Part shown: one piece after another, positions 42,598-50,883 of the stretch
Position numbering within the stretch: position 1 is the stretch's first letter
Layout: every line of letters starts with the position of its first letter
From: Nocardioides sp. T2.26MG-1
GTDB lineage: Bacteria; Actinomycetota; Actinomycetes; Propionibacteriales; Nocardioidaceae
Length of the DNA: 64,000 bases
Assembly: GCF_950101795.1 (NCBI RefSeq)
Contig: NZ_CATNLZ010000037.1
Span: forward strand, 104,576 to 168,575
Reading direction: 5' to 3'
The notes under the pieces: model-generated
What the model was told of the DNA's origin: nothing
Seen by the model: the letters and a program-made list of their open reading frames with translations, nothing else
Database searches by the model: none
Position numbers and translations under genes: made by a program

Positions 42598-43605
42598 GTG
42601 CCACTGTTCATCGGGGTCGACATCGGCGGCACGAAGGTGCTCGCCACGGCCGTCTCGCGGTCCGGGCGCGTGCTGCGCACGGCACGTCGTACGACGCCGG
42701 GCCGGCGGGTCGAGGCCAGGCTGGTCGAGGACGCGCTGACCGAGGCGGTGCAGGAGATCGCCGGCATCCGGCGGATCGGCGCGATCGGGATCGCCGCCGC
42801 GGGCTTCGTCGACGCGCAGGGGGAGCGGGTGCGGTTCGCACCGCACCTGCCGTGGCGCGACGAGGGCGTCCGGGCCCGGCTGGCCGAGCGCTGGAGCGCC
42901 CCGGTGGTGCTGGACAACGACGCCAACTGCGCGGCCCGGGCCGAGCTGACCTACGGCGCGGTCGGCAACGCCTCCGACGCACTGGTGGTGACCATGGGCA
43001 CCGGCATCGGCGGCGCCGTGGTGCTCGACGGCGCGGTCCACCGCGGCCACAACGGGATGGCCGGCGAGTTCGGACACATGCAGGTGGTGCCCGGCGGCCA
43101 CGACTGCGAGTGCGGCGGCTCCGGCTGCTGGGAGCAGTACGCCAGCGGCAACGCGCTCGTGCGGCACGCCCGCGCCCGGATCGGCCACCAGCCGACCGCG
43201 CTGGATGCGGCCTGCGACGGGGATCCCCAGCGGCTCACCGGCCCGATGGTGACCACGGCCGCCGAGGCGGGCGACGCGGTCGCGCTCGACGCGTTCGCGT
43301 CGGTCGGCGAGTGGCTGGGGGTCGGGATCGCGAACCTGGTCGCGGCGTTCGACCCCGAGATCGTGGTGATCGGCGGGGGGCTGTCCGCGGCGGGCGACCT
43401 GCTGCTGGAGCCCGCACGAGAGGCGCTGCGCGAGTCGCTCGTCGGCGCGCCGCACCGCACGATCCCGCCGGTCGTCCGGGCCGCGCTCGGGCCGGAGGCC
43501 GGCGCGATCGGCGCCGCCGAGCTGGCCCGGCAGACGTTCAGGAGCGCCGGTACTCGGGCACGAGCTCGACGGCGAGCTGCTCGAGGAACAGCCCCACGTC
43601 GGTGA
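42598..43605 (+). CDS. Second ROK-family sugar kinase
   Basis: A 335-residue paralogue of the adjacent glucokinase. It keeps GVDIGGTKVLAT, LDNDANCAARAE, TMGTGIGGAVV and the zinc-ligand set GEFGHM with CECGGSGCWEQYAS, so it is probably active. The GTG start follows AGGGGAG. Its last 68 bp run into the convergent gene's 3' end and encode an Arg-rich tail (ARARRRAARGTAPRR) absent from the glucokinase, which suggests loss of an earlier stop. Sugar specificity unknown. Confidence 0.88.
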   Translation: MPLFIGVDIGGTKVLATAVSRSGRVLRTARRTTPGRRVEARLVEDALTEAVQEIAGIRRIGAIGIAAAGFVDAQGERVRFAPHLPWRDEGVRARLAERWSAPVVLDNDANCAARAELTYGAVGNASDALVVTMGTGIGGAVVLDGAVHRGHNGMAGEFGHMQVVPGGHDCECGGSGCWEQYASGNALVRHARARIGHQPTALDAACDGDPQRLTGPMVTTAAEAGDAVALDAFASVGEWLGVGIANLVAAFDPEIVVIGGGLSAAGDLLLEPAREALRESLVGAPHRTIPPVVRAALGPEAGAIGAAELARQTFRSAGTRARARRRAARGTAPRR

Positions 43606-44782
43606 CGATGCCGCGGGCCTGCGAGGAGCCGCGGTCGGCGAGCTTGGTGACGGTCGCCGGGTTGATGTCGACGCAGACCAGCGGCACCGACGCCGGCAGG
43701 ATGTTGCCGGTCGCGACCGAGTGCAGCATGGTTGCGACCATCAGGCAGAACCCGACGTCCTGGAGGTTCTGCCGCATCGCGCGCTGGCCCTCGATCACGT
43801 CGGTGTAGACGTCCGGCAGGGGGCCGTCGTCGCGCACCGAGCCGACCAGCACGAACGTCTTCTGGTGCGTCACCATCGCGTGCATGATGCCGCCGGTCAG
43901 CACCCCGCTCTCGACCGCGGCCCGGATCGAGCCCTCCTTGCGGATCGTGTTGAGCGCACGGATGTGGTGCTCGTGCCCGTGCTCGACACCCCGGCCCATG
44001 GCCAGGTCGATCCCGAGGCTGGTGCCGTAGAGCGCGGCCTCGATGTCGTGGGTCGCCAGGGCGTTGCCGGCGAACAGCACGTCGACGTACCCCGCGTGCA
44101 CGAGCGCGACCATCGCGGGCGCGGCTCCGGTGTGCACGACCCCGGGGCCGCCGACCCACAGCACCCGCTTGCCGGCGGCCTTGGCCTCGCGCATCCCGTC
44201 GGCGACCTGGCGCACCAGCACCGCCTGGGGCTTCTCCGAGGACACCTCGGACTCCATGAAGCCGAAGGCCCCGGCGGTGCGGCTGGGGGCCGGGACCGTG
44301 ACCCGGATGCCGGAGGCGCCGGTGACGACCAGCATGCCGCGGCGTACGTCGGACATCGGCAGCGTGTAGACCCTCGCCGGCCGCCCGTCCGCGTCGCGCT
44401 CGAGGATCAGCCCGCAGTCCATCTCGGGGTTCTCGACCTGCAGCCAGGTGCCCTCGATGCGGACCCGGGTCTCGAGGTTGGTGGTGGAGTAGAAGTGGTC
44501 GGGGAACACTCCGTCGCGGTCGGCCTCGGTGATCCCGGCCTCCCCGGTGTCGACCTGGTTGACGCCGCGGGTCTGCAGCCGCATCAGCAGCCGCTCGAGG
44601 GCGTCGTTGTCCTCGGCGGTCACGGTGATCACCGCGTGCGAGGGGTCGTCGGTCTCACGGCCGACGTCGAAGCGGTCGATGCTGTAGTCGCCGCCGTACT
44701 CGCGGATGTCGTCGAGCACCCGGGACAGGATGCCGTGGTCCATCAGGTGGCCGGTGATCTCGACGGCTTCGTGGGCGCTCAC
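43538..44782 (-). CDS. TIGR00300 / LOR-SDH domain protein, possible ornithine cyclodeaminase
   Basis: A 414-residue protein of the TIGR00300 type (ITGHLMDHGILSRVLDDI, PMSDVRRGMLVVTGASGIRV, GGPGVVHTGAAPAMVALV, MATMLHSVATGN). Related domains in cyanobacterial ArgZ/AgrE and in archaea have been linked to ornithine-to-proline conversion, so ornithine cyclodeaminase is the best guess. The central Gly-rich region suggests an NAD site. GTG start. Its 3' end overlaps the convergent ROK gene by 68 bp. Confidence 0.82.
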   Translation of the reverse strand: MSAHEAVEITGHLMDHGILSRVLDDIREYGGDYSIDRFDVGRETDDPSHAVITVTAEDNDALERLLMRLQTRGVNQVDTGEAGITEADRDGVFPDHFYSTTNLETRVRIEGTWLQVENPEMDCGLILERDADGRPARVYTLPMSDVRRGMLVVTGASGIRVTVPAPSRTAGAFGFMESEVSSEKPQAVLVRQVADGMREAKAAGKRVLWVGGPGVVHTGAAPAMVALVHAGYVDVLFAGNALATHDIEAALYGTSLGIDLAMGRGVEHGHEHHIRALNTIRKEGSIRAAVESGVLTGGIMHAMVTHQKTFVLVGSVRDDGPLPDVYTDVIEGQRAMRQNLQDVGFCLMVATMLHSVATGNILPASVPLVCVDINPATVTKLADRGSSQARGIVTDVGLFLEQLAVELVPEYRRS

Positions 44783-44801
44783 GCGAGGACCCTAACGAAC
44801 C

Positions 44802-45257
44802 TCAGACCTGCGCGCCGTCGTCCCACGGGTCGCGCGGGCCGCGGGGCATCTTGAACACCAGGTAGAGGAAGCCGCCGACGAACCCGCCGACCAGCAGGTA
44901 GCCGACGTACGTCGGCAGCGAGAGCCCGAAGATCAGTGCGAGCAGCAGCACGACGGGGGAGCCGAAGATGCCGATCCAGGCGGCGAGCCGGTCCGGGGTG
45001 GTGCGCGGGACCGGCGGGGGCTCGGGCGGCTCGAAGCCCTCGTCCTCCGCGACGAACGGCTCGTCCTCGTCCTCGGGGCCGAGCGCGCGCAGGTCGCCGA
45101 ACCGGCCCCCGAAAGGCGCGGACGGCCGCGCCGGTAGCTCGGGCGCCGGCGGCTCGTCGAGCTCGGGGCGCTCGCCGTAGTTCTCGACGATCGACCGCCA
45201 GATGCGGTCGTCGTCGCCGTCCGGGCGGTCCGGCTGGTCTGGGCGGTCCGGCTGCAC
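44802..45257 (-). CDS. Hypothetical membrane protein with long acidic N-terminus
   Basis: A 151-residue protein. Residues 1-90 are charged, Pro-rich and probably disordered (Asp/Pro repeats at the start). Two helices follow (AAWIGIFGSPVVLLLALIFGL and GYLLVGGFVGGFLYLVF), then a short basic/acidic tail. GTG start. It lies 19 nt upstream of the TIGR00300 gene on the same strand and may be co-transcribed. Family not recognised. Confidence 0.72.
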   Translation of the reverse strand: MQPDRPDQPDRPDGDDDRIWRSIVENYGERPELDEPPAPELPARPSAPFGGRFGDLRALGPEDEDEPFVAEDEGFEPPEPPPVPRTTPDRLAAWIGIFGSPVVLLLALIFGLSLPTYVGYLLVGGFVGGFLYLVFKMPRGPRDPWDDGAQV

Positions 45258-45313
45258 GAGGACGAGCCTAGGCGCCCGCTCCTACTTGTGCGCGCCACGG
45301 GCCCGCAGCACCC

Positions 45314-45394
45314 GACGGCTGCCGTCGGGGCGGAGGTGTCGGTCGCCGCGGTGTAGCCGGCCTTGGTGGCGCTGATCGTCACCGTGGGCGGGAG
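45314..45394 (-). pseudogene. Remnant of an Ig-like-repeat surface protein
   Basis: Minus-strand translation of this piece gives LPPTVTISATKAGYTAATD followed by TSAPTAAV, which resembles the end of the short Ig-like repeats in large actinobacterial secreted proteins (K-x-GY-T pattern). It has no start, no signal and no neighbouring repeats. After it the frame runs into low-quality sequence and upstream it reaches an unrelated stretch. A decayed 3' end is the simplest reading. Nothing else is visible in 45258-45431. Confidence 0.35.
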
Positions 45395-45431
45395 CAGGCC
45401 CGACCCGTGTCCGGTGGTCGCCCAGATTCGG

Positions 45432-46205
45432 TCAACCTGCGGCAGTGATCCTCCGGATGAACGCGGCCGTGTCCTCGAAGATCAGCTCGGCGTCGTTGTC
45501 GAGCGTGGCGACGTGGAAGCTGTTCTCCAGTCGGGTCACGGTGACGTCGCGGGAGGAGATCCCGGCCAGGATCAGCGGCTCCGTCGCCTCGTCGACGACG
45601 TGGTCCTCCCTGGAACGGAAGTAGAGCACCGGCGCGGTGATCCGGGGCAGGTCGCGCACCAGGACCGGCCACGCCTGCATCATCGAGTGCACCGCCTTGA
45701 GCGGGGTCCGGTCGTAGCCGTGCTCCTGGGCGCCGGCCAACTTGATGTCGTTGGCGATGCCGGGGAACGACGGCACCAGGTGCTTGAGGAGCGGGAGGAG
45801 CTTGACGTCGAGCCGCTTGGTGGCGAGCGCCGGGTTGACGACCACGACGCCCGCGACCCGATCGGGGTGGTCGGCCGCGAGCCGCAGCACCAGCGCGCCG
45901 CCCATCGAGAGCCCGCCGACGACCACCGCGTCGTTCTCGGCGAGCAGCTTCTCGAACACCCGCGTGATCTCGGCGTACCAGTCCGCCCAGGTGAGCGTGT
46001 TGAGCTCCTGCCACGTGGTCCCGTGCCCGGGCAGGCGCGGCACCTCCACGGCGTACCCCTTGCTCGCCAGCGCCTCGCCCCACGGGGTGATCGAGGCGGG
46101 CTGGCCGGTGAAGCCGTGGCTGAGCAGCACGCCGACGCGGAGGCCGCCGGTGAGCTCCGGCTGCGCCGGTCGGGAGTACGGCGAGGCGAGCGGGTGGATC
46201 GTCAT
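45432..46205 (-). CDS. Alpha/beta hydrolase, carboxylesterase or monoacylglycerol lipase-like
   Basis: A 257-residue serine hydrolase. The oxyanion region is LLSHGFTGQPAS and the nucleophile elbow is GGLSMGGAL (Ser near 99). The acid is in SREDHVVDE, and the His is in SFHVATLD. It resembles Est30-type carboxylesterases and bacterial monoacylglycerol lipases. A CAGAAT box lies 7 nt before the ATG. It is divergent from the acyltransferase gene. Confidence 0.9.
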   Translation of the reverse strand: MTIHPLASPYSRPAQPELTGGLRVGVLLSHGFTGQPASITPWGEALASKGYAVEVPRLPGHGTTWQELNTLTWADWYAEITRVFEKLLAENDAVVVGGLSMGGALVLRLAADHPDRVAGVVVVNPALATKRLDVKLLPLLKHLVPSFPGIANDIKLAGAQEHGYDRTPLKAVHSMMQAWPVLVRDLPRITAPVLYFRSREDHVVDEATEPLILAGISSRDVTVTRLENSFHVATLDNDAELIFEDTAAFIRRITAAG

Positions 46206-46317
46206 GGCGGGGATTCTGCCCCACGCAGGGGCGCAGCGACCGGGGTGTGGGGCAAGTGGCTGACGACGGTCTAGGCTTCGCCCCGTCGGAAGTCTCGGGA
46301 TAGGTGGGAGGTCGTCG

Positions 46318-47067
46318 GTGTTCTACTGGTTCCTGAAGTGGATCGCCCTCGGTCCGTGGCTGCGCCTGTTCTTCCGGCCCCGCGTCTACGGAGCCGAGAA
46401 CGTCCCGGCCGAGGGGCCGGCCATCCTGGCCAGCAACCACCTCTCGTACGCCGACTGGCTGTTCATGCCGCTCACCCTGCCCCGGCGGGTGACGTTCGTG
46501 GCGAAGGCGGAGTACTTCACCGGCAAGGGCGTCAAGGGCTGGCTGCAGAAGACGTTCTTCGCGGGCTCCGGTCAGGTCCCGATCGACCGGTCCGGCGGCG
46601 GCGCCGCCGAGGGCGCGATCATCTCGGCCAAGCGCGTGCTGGCCGACGGCGAGCTGTTCGGCATCTACCCCGAGGGCACCCGCTCCCACGACGGCCGGCT
46701 CTACCGCGGCAAGGTCGGGGTGGCCCGGCTCGCGCTCGAGGCGAAGGTGCCGGTGATCCCGGTCGCGGTGGTCGGCACCGACGAGATCGCGCCCCCGGGC
46801 AAGAAGTTCGGCCGTTTCACCCGCCCCGTCGTGCGGTTCGGCGAGCCGCTGGACTTCTCCCGCTACGACGGCATGGAGAACGACCGCTACATCCTGCGAT
46901 CGATCACCGACGAGATCATGTACGAGATCATGCATCTCTCCGGTCAGGAGTACGTCGACACCTACGCCTCCCGTGCCAAGGAGGAGGCCAAGAAGGCCGA
47001 GAAGGACGCCGAGAAGGCCGCGGCCAAGGACGCCGGCGAGCCGGACGAGCCCAAGCTCGCGTCTTGA
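46318..47067 (+). CDS. 1-acylglycerol-3-phosphate acyltransferase (PlsC family)
   Basis: A 249-residue membrane-associated acyltransferase. The NHxxxxD motif is NHLSYAD near residue 41, then GQVPIDRSGG and YPEGTRSHDGRLYRG, followed by VIPVAVVGT. The C-terminal 40 residues are a Lys/Glu/Ala-rich helix. The GTG start follows GGGAGG. It makes phosphatidate from lysophosphatidate or acylates a related lipid. Coupled to the next gene by a 4-bp overlap. Confidence 0.92.
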   Translation: MFYWFLKWIALGPWLRLFFRPRVYGAENVPAEGPAILASNHLSYADWLFMPLTLPRRVTFVAKAEYFTGKGVKGWLQKTFFAGSGQVPIDRSGGGAAEGAIISAKRVLADGELFGIYPEGTRSHDGRLYRGKVGVARLALEAKVPVIPVAVVGTDEIAPPGKKFGRFTRPVVRFGEPLDFSRYDGMENDRYILRSITDEIMYEIMHLSGQEYVDTYASRAKEEAKKAEKDAEKAAAKDAGEPDEPKLAS

Positions 47068-47567
47068 CCATCCACTCGGGTCACCCGTTCCTCGACCCGG
47101 AGCCCGACCCGGTGCGCCGGTTCCGCGGCCGCCTCGGCGGCGTGGTCGCGCTGGTCACCTCCGGTGACTCCGCGAGCCGCGCGGGGCTGACGGTCAGCTC
47201 CCTGATGGTCGCGAACGGCGAGCCGGCCCGGGTGCTCGCGCTGGTCGACCCCGACAGCGACCTCGCCGAGGTGGTGGAGCGGACCGGGCGCGCCGTCGTA
47301 CAGCTCCTGTCGTGGCCGCACCGCGACCTCGCGGAGGCGTTCGCGGGGACCGCGCCCGCCCCGGGCGGGCCGTTCCGGATGGCGGCGTTCGAGGACACCT
47401 CGTGGGGCCCGCGGCTCGCCGGCGCCTCGACCTGGGCCGGTGCGGTCCGGGAGTCGGCCGCCGAGGTGGGCTGGTCGCGGCTGCTGACGCTCGCGATCGA
47501 GGAGGTCGTCGTCGGCGAGGACGACCAGCCGCTGGTGCACCGGCGCGGCCGCTACGTCCGGCCTTGA
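47064..47567 (+). CDS. Flavin reductase-like FMN-binding domain protein
   Basis: A 167-residue protein with the split-barrel flavin reductase layout (RFRGRLGGVVALVTSGD, GLTVSSLMVANGEPARVLALVD). The TTG start overlaps the acyltransferase stop and gives translational coupling. No partner monooxygenase is nearby. The link to the lipid acyltransferase is unexplained, though the overlap makes co-expression likely. Confidence 0.8.
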   Translation: MTIHSGHPFLDPEPDPVRRFRGRLGGVVALVTSGDSASRAGLTVSSLMVANGEPARVLALVDPDSDLAEVVERTGRAVVQLLSWPHRDLAEAFAGTAPAPGGPFRMAAFEDTSWGPRLAGASTWAGAVRESAAEVGWSRLLTLAIEEVVVGEDDQPLVHRRGRYVRP

Positions 47568-47578
47568 GGGTCCGCCCG

Positions 47579-47584
47579 TAGGGT
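47579..47584 (+). promoter_or_regulatory. Candidate -10 box of the coiled-coil gene (leaderless)
   Basis: TAGGGT ends 6 nt before the ATG at 47591, consistent with a leaderless transcript. Confidence 0.45.
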
Positions 47585-47590
47585 CCTCCC

Positions 47591-48475
47591 ATGGCCGAGC
47601 TGCTCGAGATCGCGGACGAGCTCTACGGACTGCCGCTGCCCGACTTCACCCCTGCGCGCGACGCCCGGGTCAAGGAGCTGAAGGGCACGGACCTCGCGAA
47701 GCAGGTCAAGGCCCTGCGCAAGCCGTCGACCGCGGCCTGGGTGGTCAACCTCCTGGTGCGTCGTGAGGCGGATCAGGTCGCCCAGGTGCTCGCGGTCGGC
47801 GAGGCGCTGCGCGAGGCGCAGGCCGCGATGTCCGCCGACGACCTGCGGGCGCTCACCCGGCAGCGTCGCCAGCTCACGGCCGCGGTCACGACCCAGGCCC
47901 GCCGGGTCGCGCGCGAGGCCGGCACCAAGGTCACCGAGGCGGTCGCCGAGCAGGTCGAGGCCACCCTGACCGCGGCGATGGTCGACGAGCAGTGCGCGCA
48001 GGCGGTGCGCAGCGGGCTGCTGGTCGCGGCGCTGACGAGCACCGGCCTCGAGCCGGCGGAGGTGGCGGCCGCCGTCGCCGTACCCGAGGCGCTCGGCTTC
48101 GCCGCGACCGTCCGGGAGGCCGAGCCGCCGGCGCGCCCCGACCTGCACGTGGTCCCCGACCCCGAGGCCGACCGCAAGGCGGTCGCCGCCGCGCAGGAGC
48201 GGCTGGCGACCGCGGAGGACGCCCTCGCCGAGGCAGCCGAGGCCCACGAGGAGGCCGCGGCCGCCGTCGGCGAGCTCGAGGCCCGCAGCCTTCAGCTGCA
48301 GGCCGAGATCGACGAGCTGCGCGGCCGGATCGCCGAGCTCGAGTCGGCCGCCGAGGAGGTCGACGAGGAGATCGCCGAGGCCGAGGACGCCCGCTCCGAG
48401 GCGGACGACGCGCTCGCCGAGGCCACCCGGGCCCGCGACGCCGCCCGCGCCGCCCTGGAGAGGCTGGAACGGTAG
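47591..48475 (+). CDS. Alanine-rich coiled-coil protein of unknown function
   Basis: A 294-residue soluble protein. The N-terminal 170 residues are helical, with KELKGTDLAKQVKALRKPSTAAWVVNLLVR, a segment I recall from conserved actinobacterial hypotheticals. A heptad-rich coiled coil spans about 195-294, almost all Ala, Glu, Arg and Leu. Its stop codon lies in the left arm of a terminator hairpin. Function unknown. Confidence 0.8.
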   Translation: MAELLEIADELYGLPLPDFTPARDARVKELKGTDLAKQVKALRKPSTAAWVVNLLVRREADQVAQVLAVGEALREAQAAMSADDLRALTRQRRQLTAAVTTQARRVAREAGTKVTEAVAEQVEATLTAAMVDEQCAQAVRSGLLVAALTSTGLEPAEVAAAVAVPEALGFAATVREAEPPARPDLHVVPDPEADRKAVAAAQERLATAEDALAEAAEAHEEAAAAVGELEARSLQLQAEIDELRGRIAELESAAEEVDEEIAEAEDARSEADDALAEATRARDAARAALERLER

Positions 48476-48520
48476 TCCCTGACGATCGGGCCCCTTGGGA
48501 ACCGATCGTCAGGGACTACC
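48471..48520. terminator. Bidirectional terminator with 19-bp perfect stem
   Basis: GGTAGTCCCTGACGATCGG (48471-48489) and its exact reverse complement (48502-48520) flank a 12-nt loop. The left arm contains the coiled-coil gene's TAG stop; the mirror-image TAG in the right arm is not used, as the glpK stop lies just outside at 48523. It separates the convergent coiled-coil and glpK genes. Confidence 0.92.
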
Positions 48521-48522
48521 GC

Positions 48523-50004
48523 CTACTCGGCCCAGCCCATCGACCGCTCGACGGCGCGGGTCCAGCGGGCGTGGGCGGCATCCGCGGTGGGGCGGTCCAG
48601 GACCGGATCGAACCGCCGGTCGAGGGCCCAGGTCTCGCGCAGGTCGTCGGTGGAGCCCCACACGCCGGCACCGAGGCCGGCGAGGAACGCGGCGCCGAGC
48701 GCCGTCGTCTCGACGGTGCGCGGCCGTTCGACCGGGACGCCGACCTGGTCGGCCTGGATCTGGCAGAGCAGGTTGTTGGCCGAGGCGCCGCCGTCGACGC
48801 GCAGCGCGGACAGCCCGGCGCCGGCGGCGGTCATCGTGTCGAGCACGTCGCGCACCTCGAACGCGATCGCCTCGAGCGTGGCGCGGACCAGGTGGGCCCG
48901 GGTGGTGCCGCGGGTGATGCCGACGATCAGGCCGCGCGCGTGCGGGTCCCAGTGGGGCGCACCCAGCCCGGTCAGCGCCGGCACGAACACCACGCCGCCG
49001 GTGTCGGGCACGGTGCGCGCGATCGGCTCGGTCTCCGCGGCCGACCCGACGATCTGGAGCCCGTCGCGCAGCCACTGCACCGCGGCGCCGGTCACGAAGA
49101 TCGCGCCCTCGGACGCGTAGGTCAGCTCGCCGTCGGGGGAGCGCCAGGCGGCGGTCGCGAGCAGGCCGGCGTCCGAGCGCTGGATCGTCGAGCCGGTGTT
49201 GGTGAGGATGAACGACCCCGTGCCGTAGGTGCACTTGGAGTCGCCCTCGTCGAAGCAGGTCTGCCCGAACAGCGCGGACTGCTGGTCGCCGGCCAGGCCC
49301 GAGATCGGCAGCGACAGGTCGAGGAACGTCCGGGGGTCGGTGGTCGCGATCTCGCCCCAGTTGGGCACCAGCTCGGGCAGCGCGTCGCGGGGCACGCCGA
49401 ACAGCTCGCACAGCTCGTCGGACCAGTCCCCGGTCTCGAGGTCGAACAGGAGCGTCCGGCACGCGTTCGACACGTCGGTGGCGTGCCAGGTGCCGCGGGT
49501 CATCCGCGCGATCAGGTAGGAGTCGACCGTGCCGACCGCGTAGCGGCCCGACTCGACCAGCGCCCACGTGTGCGGCTCGTTCTCCTTGAGCCACAGCAGC
49601 TTGGTGCCGGAGAAGTAGGGGTCCAGGCGCAGGCCGGTGAGCTCGCTGACCCGGTCCTCGTGGCCGGCGTCGCGCAGCCGCGTGCAGAGCTCGGCCGTAC
49701 GCCGGTCCTGCCACACGATCGCCCGGCGGGGGGATCCCAGCGTCTCGCGGTCCCAGAGCACGATCGTCTCGCGCTGGTTGGTGATGCCGACCGCCTCGAG
49801 CCGCCCGGCGTCGTACCCGCCGAGCACGTCGCGGACCGCCTGCAGGGTGGCCTGCCAGATCTCCTCGGGCGAGTGCTCGACCCAGCCCGGGCGGGGGAAG
49901 TGCTGGGCGAACTCCTCGTAGCCCTTGGCCGCGATCGACCCGTCGCGCTCCACGACGACCGCGGTGACGCCGGTGGTGCCGGCGTCGATCGCGAGGACGC
50001 TCAC
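48523..50004 (-). CDS. glpK: Glycerol kinase
   Basis: A 493-residue FGGY-family kinase making glycerol-3-phosphate. Seen are AIDAGTTGVTAVV, GITNQRETIVLWD, AIVWQDRRT, the FGGY substrate region around TVDSYLIARMTRGTWHATDVSNACRTLLFD, SGLAGDQQSALFGQ, CTYGTGSFILTN and RVDGGASANNLLCQ. Complete. The GTG start overlaps the stop of the DUF1028 gene by 4 bp. No glpF or glpD is adjacent. Confidence 0.97.
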   Translation of the reverse strand: MSVLAIDAGTTGVTAVVVERDGSIAAKGYEEFAQHFPRPGWVEHSPEEIWQATLQAVRDVLGGYDAGRLEAVGITNQRETIVLWDRETLGSPRRAIVWQDRRTAELCTRLRDAGHEDRVSELTGLRLDPYFSGTKLLWLKENEPHTWALVESGRYAVGTVDSYLIARMTRGTWHATDVSNACRTLLFDLETGDWSDELCELFGVPRDALPELVPNWGEIATTDPRTFLDLSLPISGLAGDQQSALFGQTCFDEGDSKCTYGTGSFILTNTGSTIQRSDAGLLATAAWRSPDGELTYASEGAIFVTGAAVQWLRDGLQIVGSAAETEPIARTVPDTGGVVFVPALTGLGAPHWDPHARGLIVGITRGTTRAHLVRATLEAIAFEVRDVLDTMTAAGAGLSALRVDGGASANNLLCQIQADQVGVPVERPRTVETTALGAAFLAGLGAGVWGSTDDLRETWALDRRFDPVLDRPTADAAHARWTRAVERSMGWAE

Positions 50005-50822
50005 GGCCGGTCGCCCCGGAGGATCGCGAGCACCTTCTCGTCGATCCAGGAGCCGTCGGGAGCGACCCGCATCTCGTAGTTCTCGGTGCCGACCCAGGCG
50101 GCGAAGTCGCGCGCACCGGCGGCCCGGGCGAGCCGCTCGATCTCGGCCTCGAGCTCGGGGGTGACCGGCACCTTCTCGTCCTCGGTCGAGGCGGTGAGGT
50201 AGAGGTCGTTGAGCTCGAGCAGCCGGGTCAGCTCGGTGATCGGAGCCACGTGGTCGTCGACGCGGAGGTCGACGGCGATGTCGTCGAGCCCGCCGTACCC
50301 GGCGCCGTCCTCGACGACCAGGAGCGCCGCCGACTGACGGCCGCGGGAGTCGCCACCGGCCTCGTCGCCGGCGGTGAGCGCGGCGAGCAGCCGGTGGGCG
50401 AGGGGGGCGTCCTCGGAGGAGGCCTGCCAGGCCGCCTCCATCGCCTCCACGACCTCGCTGCCGGTCAGGATGTTGCCCTGGATCGCGTAGCCCGGCCCCG
50501 TGACGCCGCCGGCCCAGTCGAGGCAGGCGGGCCCGGTGTGGGTGGCGGCGTTGCCGTCGACGTCGACGATGCCGACCTGGCGGTGGTCGCGGCCCTCGTC
50601 CTCCTCCAGCAGCCGCTGGAGGGCGACCTCCGCGGTGGCGCCGTCGTCGAGGTGGGCCAGGGCCAGACCCTTGTAGGCCACGTTGGCGTCGGCCTGGGTG
50701 GCGATGGCCCCGACGCCGGCCACCGCCGCCGGGACGGCCGACCCCACGGCCAGGAACTTCGAGGCCACGGCCACGCCCCACGACTCACCGTCGGCGGAGC
50801 GGGCCACGATCGAGAACGTCAT
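50001..50822 (-). CDS. DUF1028 family protein (Ntn-hydrolase-like fold)
   Basis: A 273-residue protein beginning MTFSIVARSADGESWGVAVASKFLAVGSAVP, with TQADANVAYKGLALA, GIVDVDGNAATHTGP and GYAIQGNILTG; all are typical of DUF1028. The second residue, Thr, could be an N-terminal nucleophile if Met is removed. The ATG is 7 nt after TAGGGT. Coupled to glpK by a 4-bp overlap, an unusual pairing. Function unknown. Confidence 0.88.
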   Translation of the reverse strand: MTFSIVARSADGESWGVAVASKFLAVGSAVPAAVAGVGAIATQADANVAYKGLALAHLDDGATAEVALQRLLEEDEGRDHRQVGIVDVDGNAATHTGPACLDWAGGVTGPGYAIQGNILTGSEVVEAMEAAWQASSEDAPLAHRLLAALTAGDEAGGDSRGRQSAALLVVEDGAGYGGLDDIAVDLRVDDHVAPITELTRLLELNDLYLTASTEDEKVPVTPELEAEIERLARAAGARDFAAWVGTENYEMRVAPDGSWIDEKVLAILRGDRP

Positions 50823-50829
50823 GGCGCCG

Positions 50830-50835
50830 ACCCTA
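50830..50835 (-). promoter_or_regulatory. Candidate -10 box of the DUF1028-glpK operon (leaderless)
   Basis: TAGGGT on the minus strand, 7 nt before the DUF1028 ATG at 50822. It would drive both DUF1028 and glpK. Confidence 0.45.
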
Positions 50836-50883
50836 GCCACAACTCGTTGGCCGCAGGTGGCCACGACACAGGAGGATGGGGGG

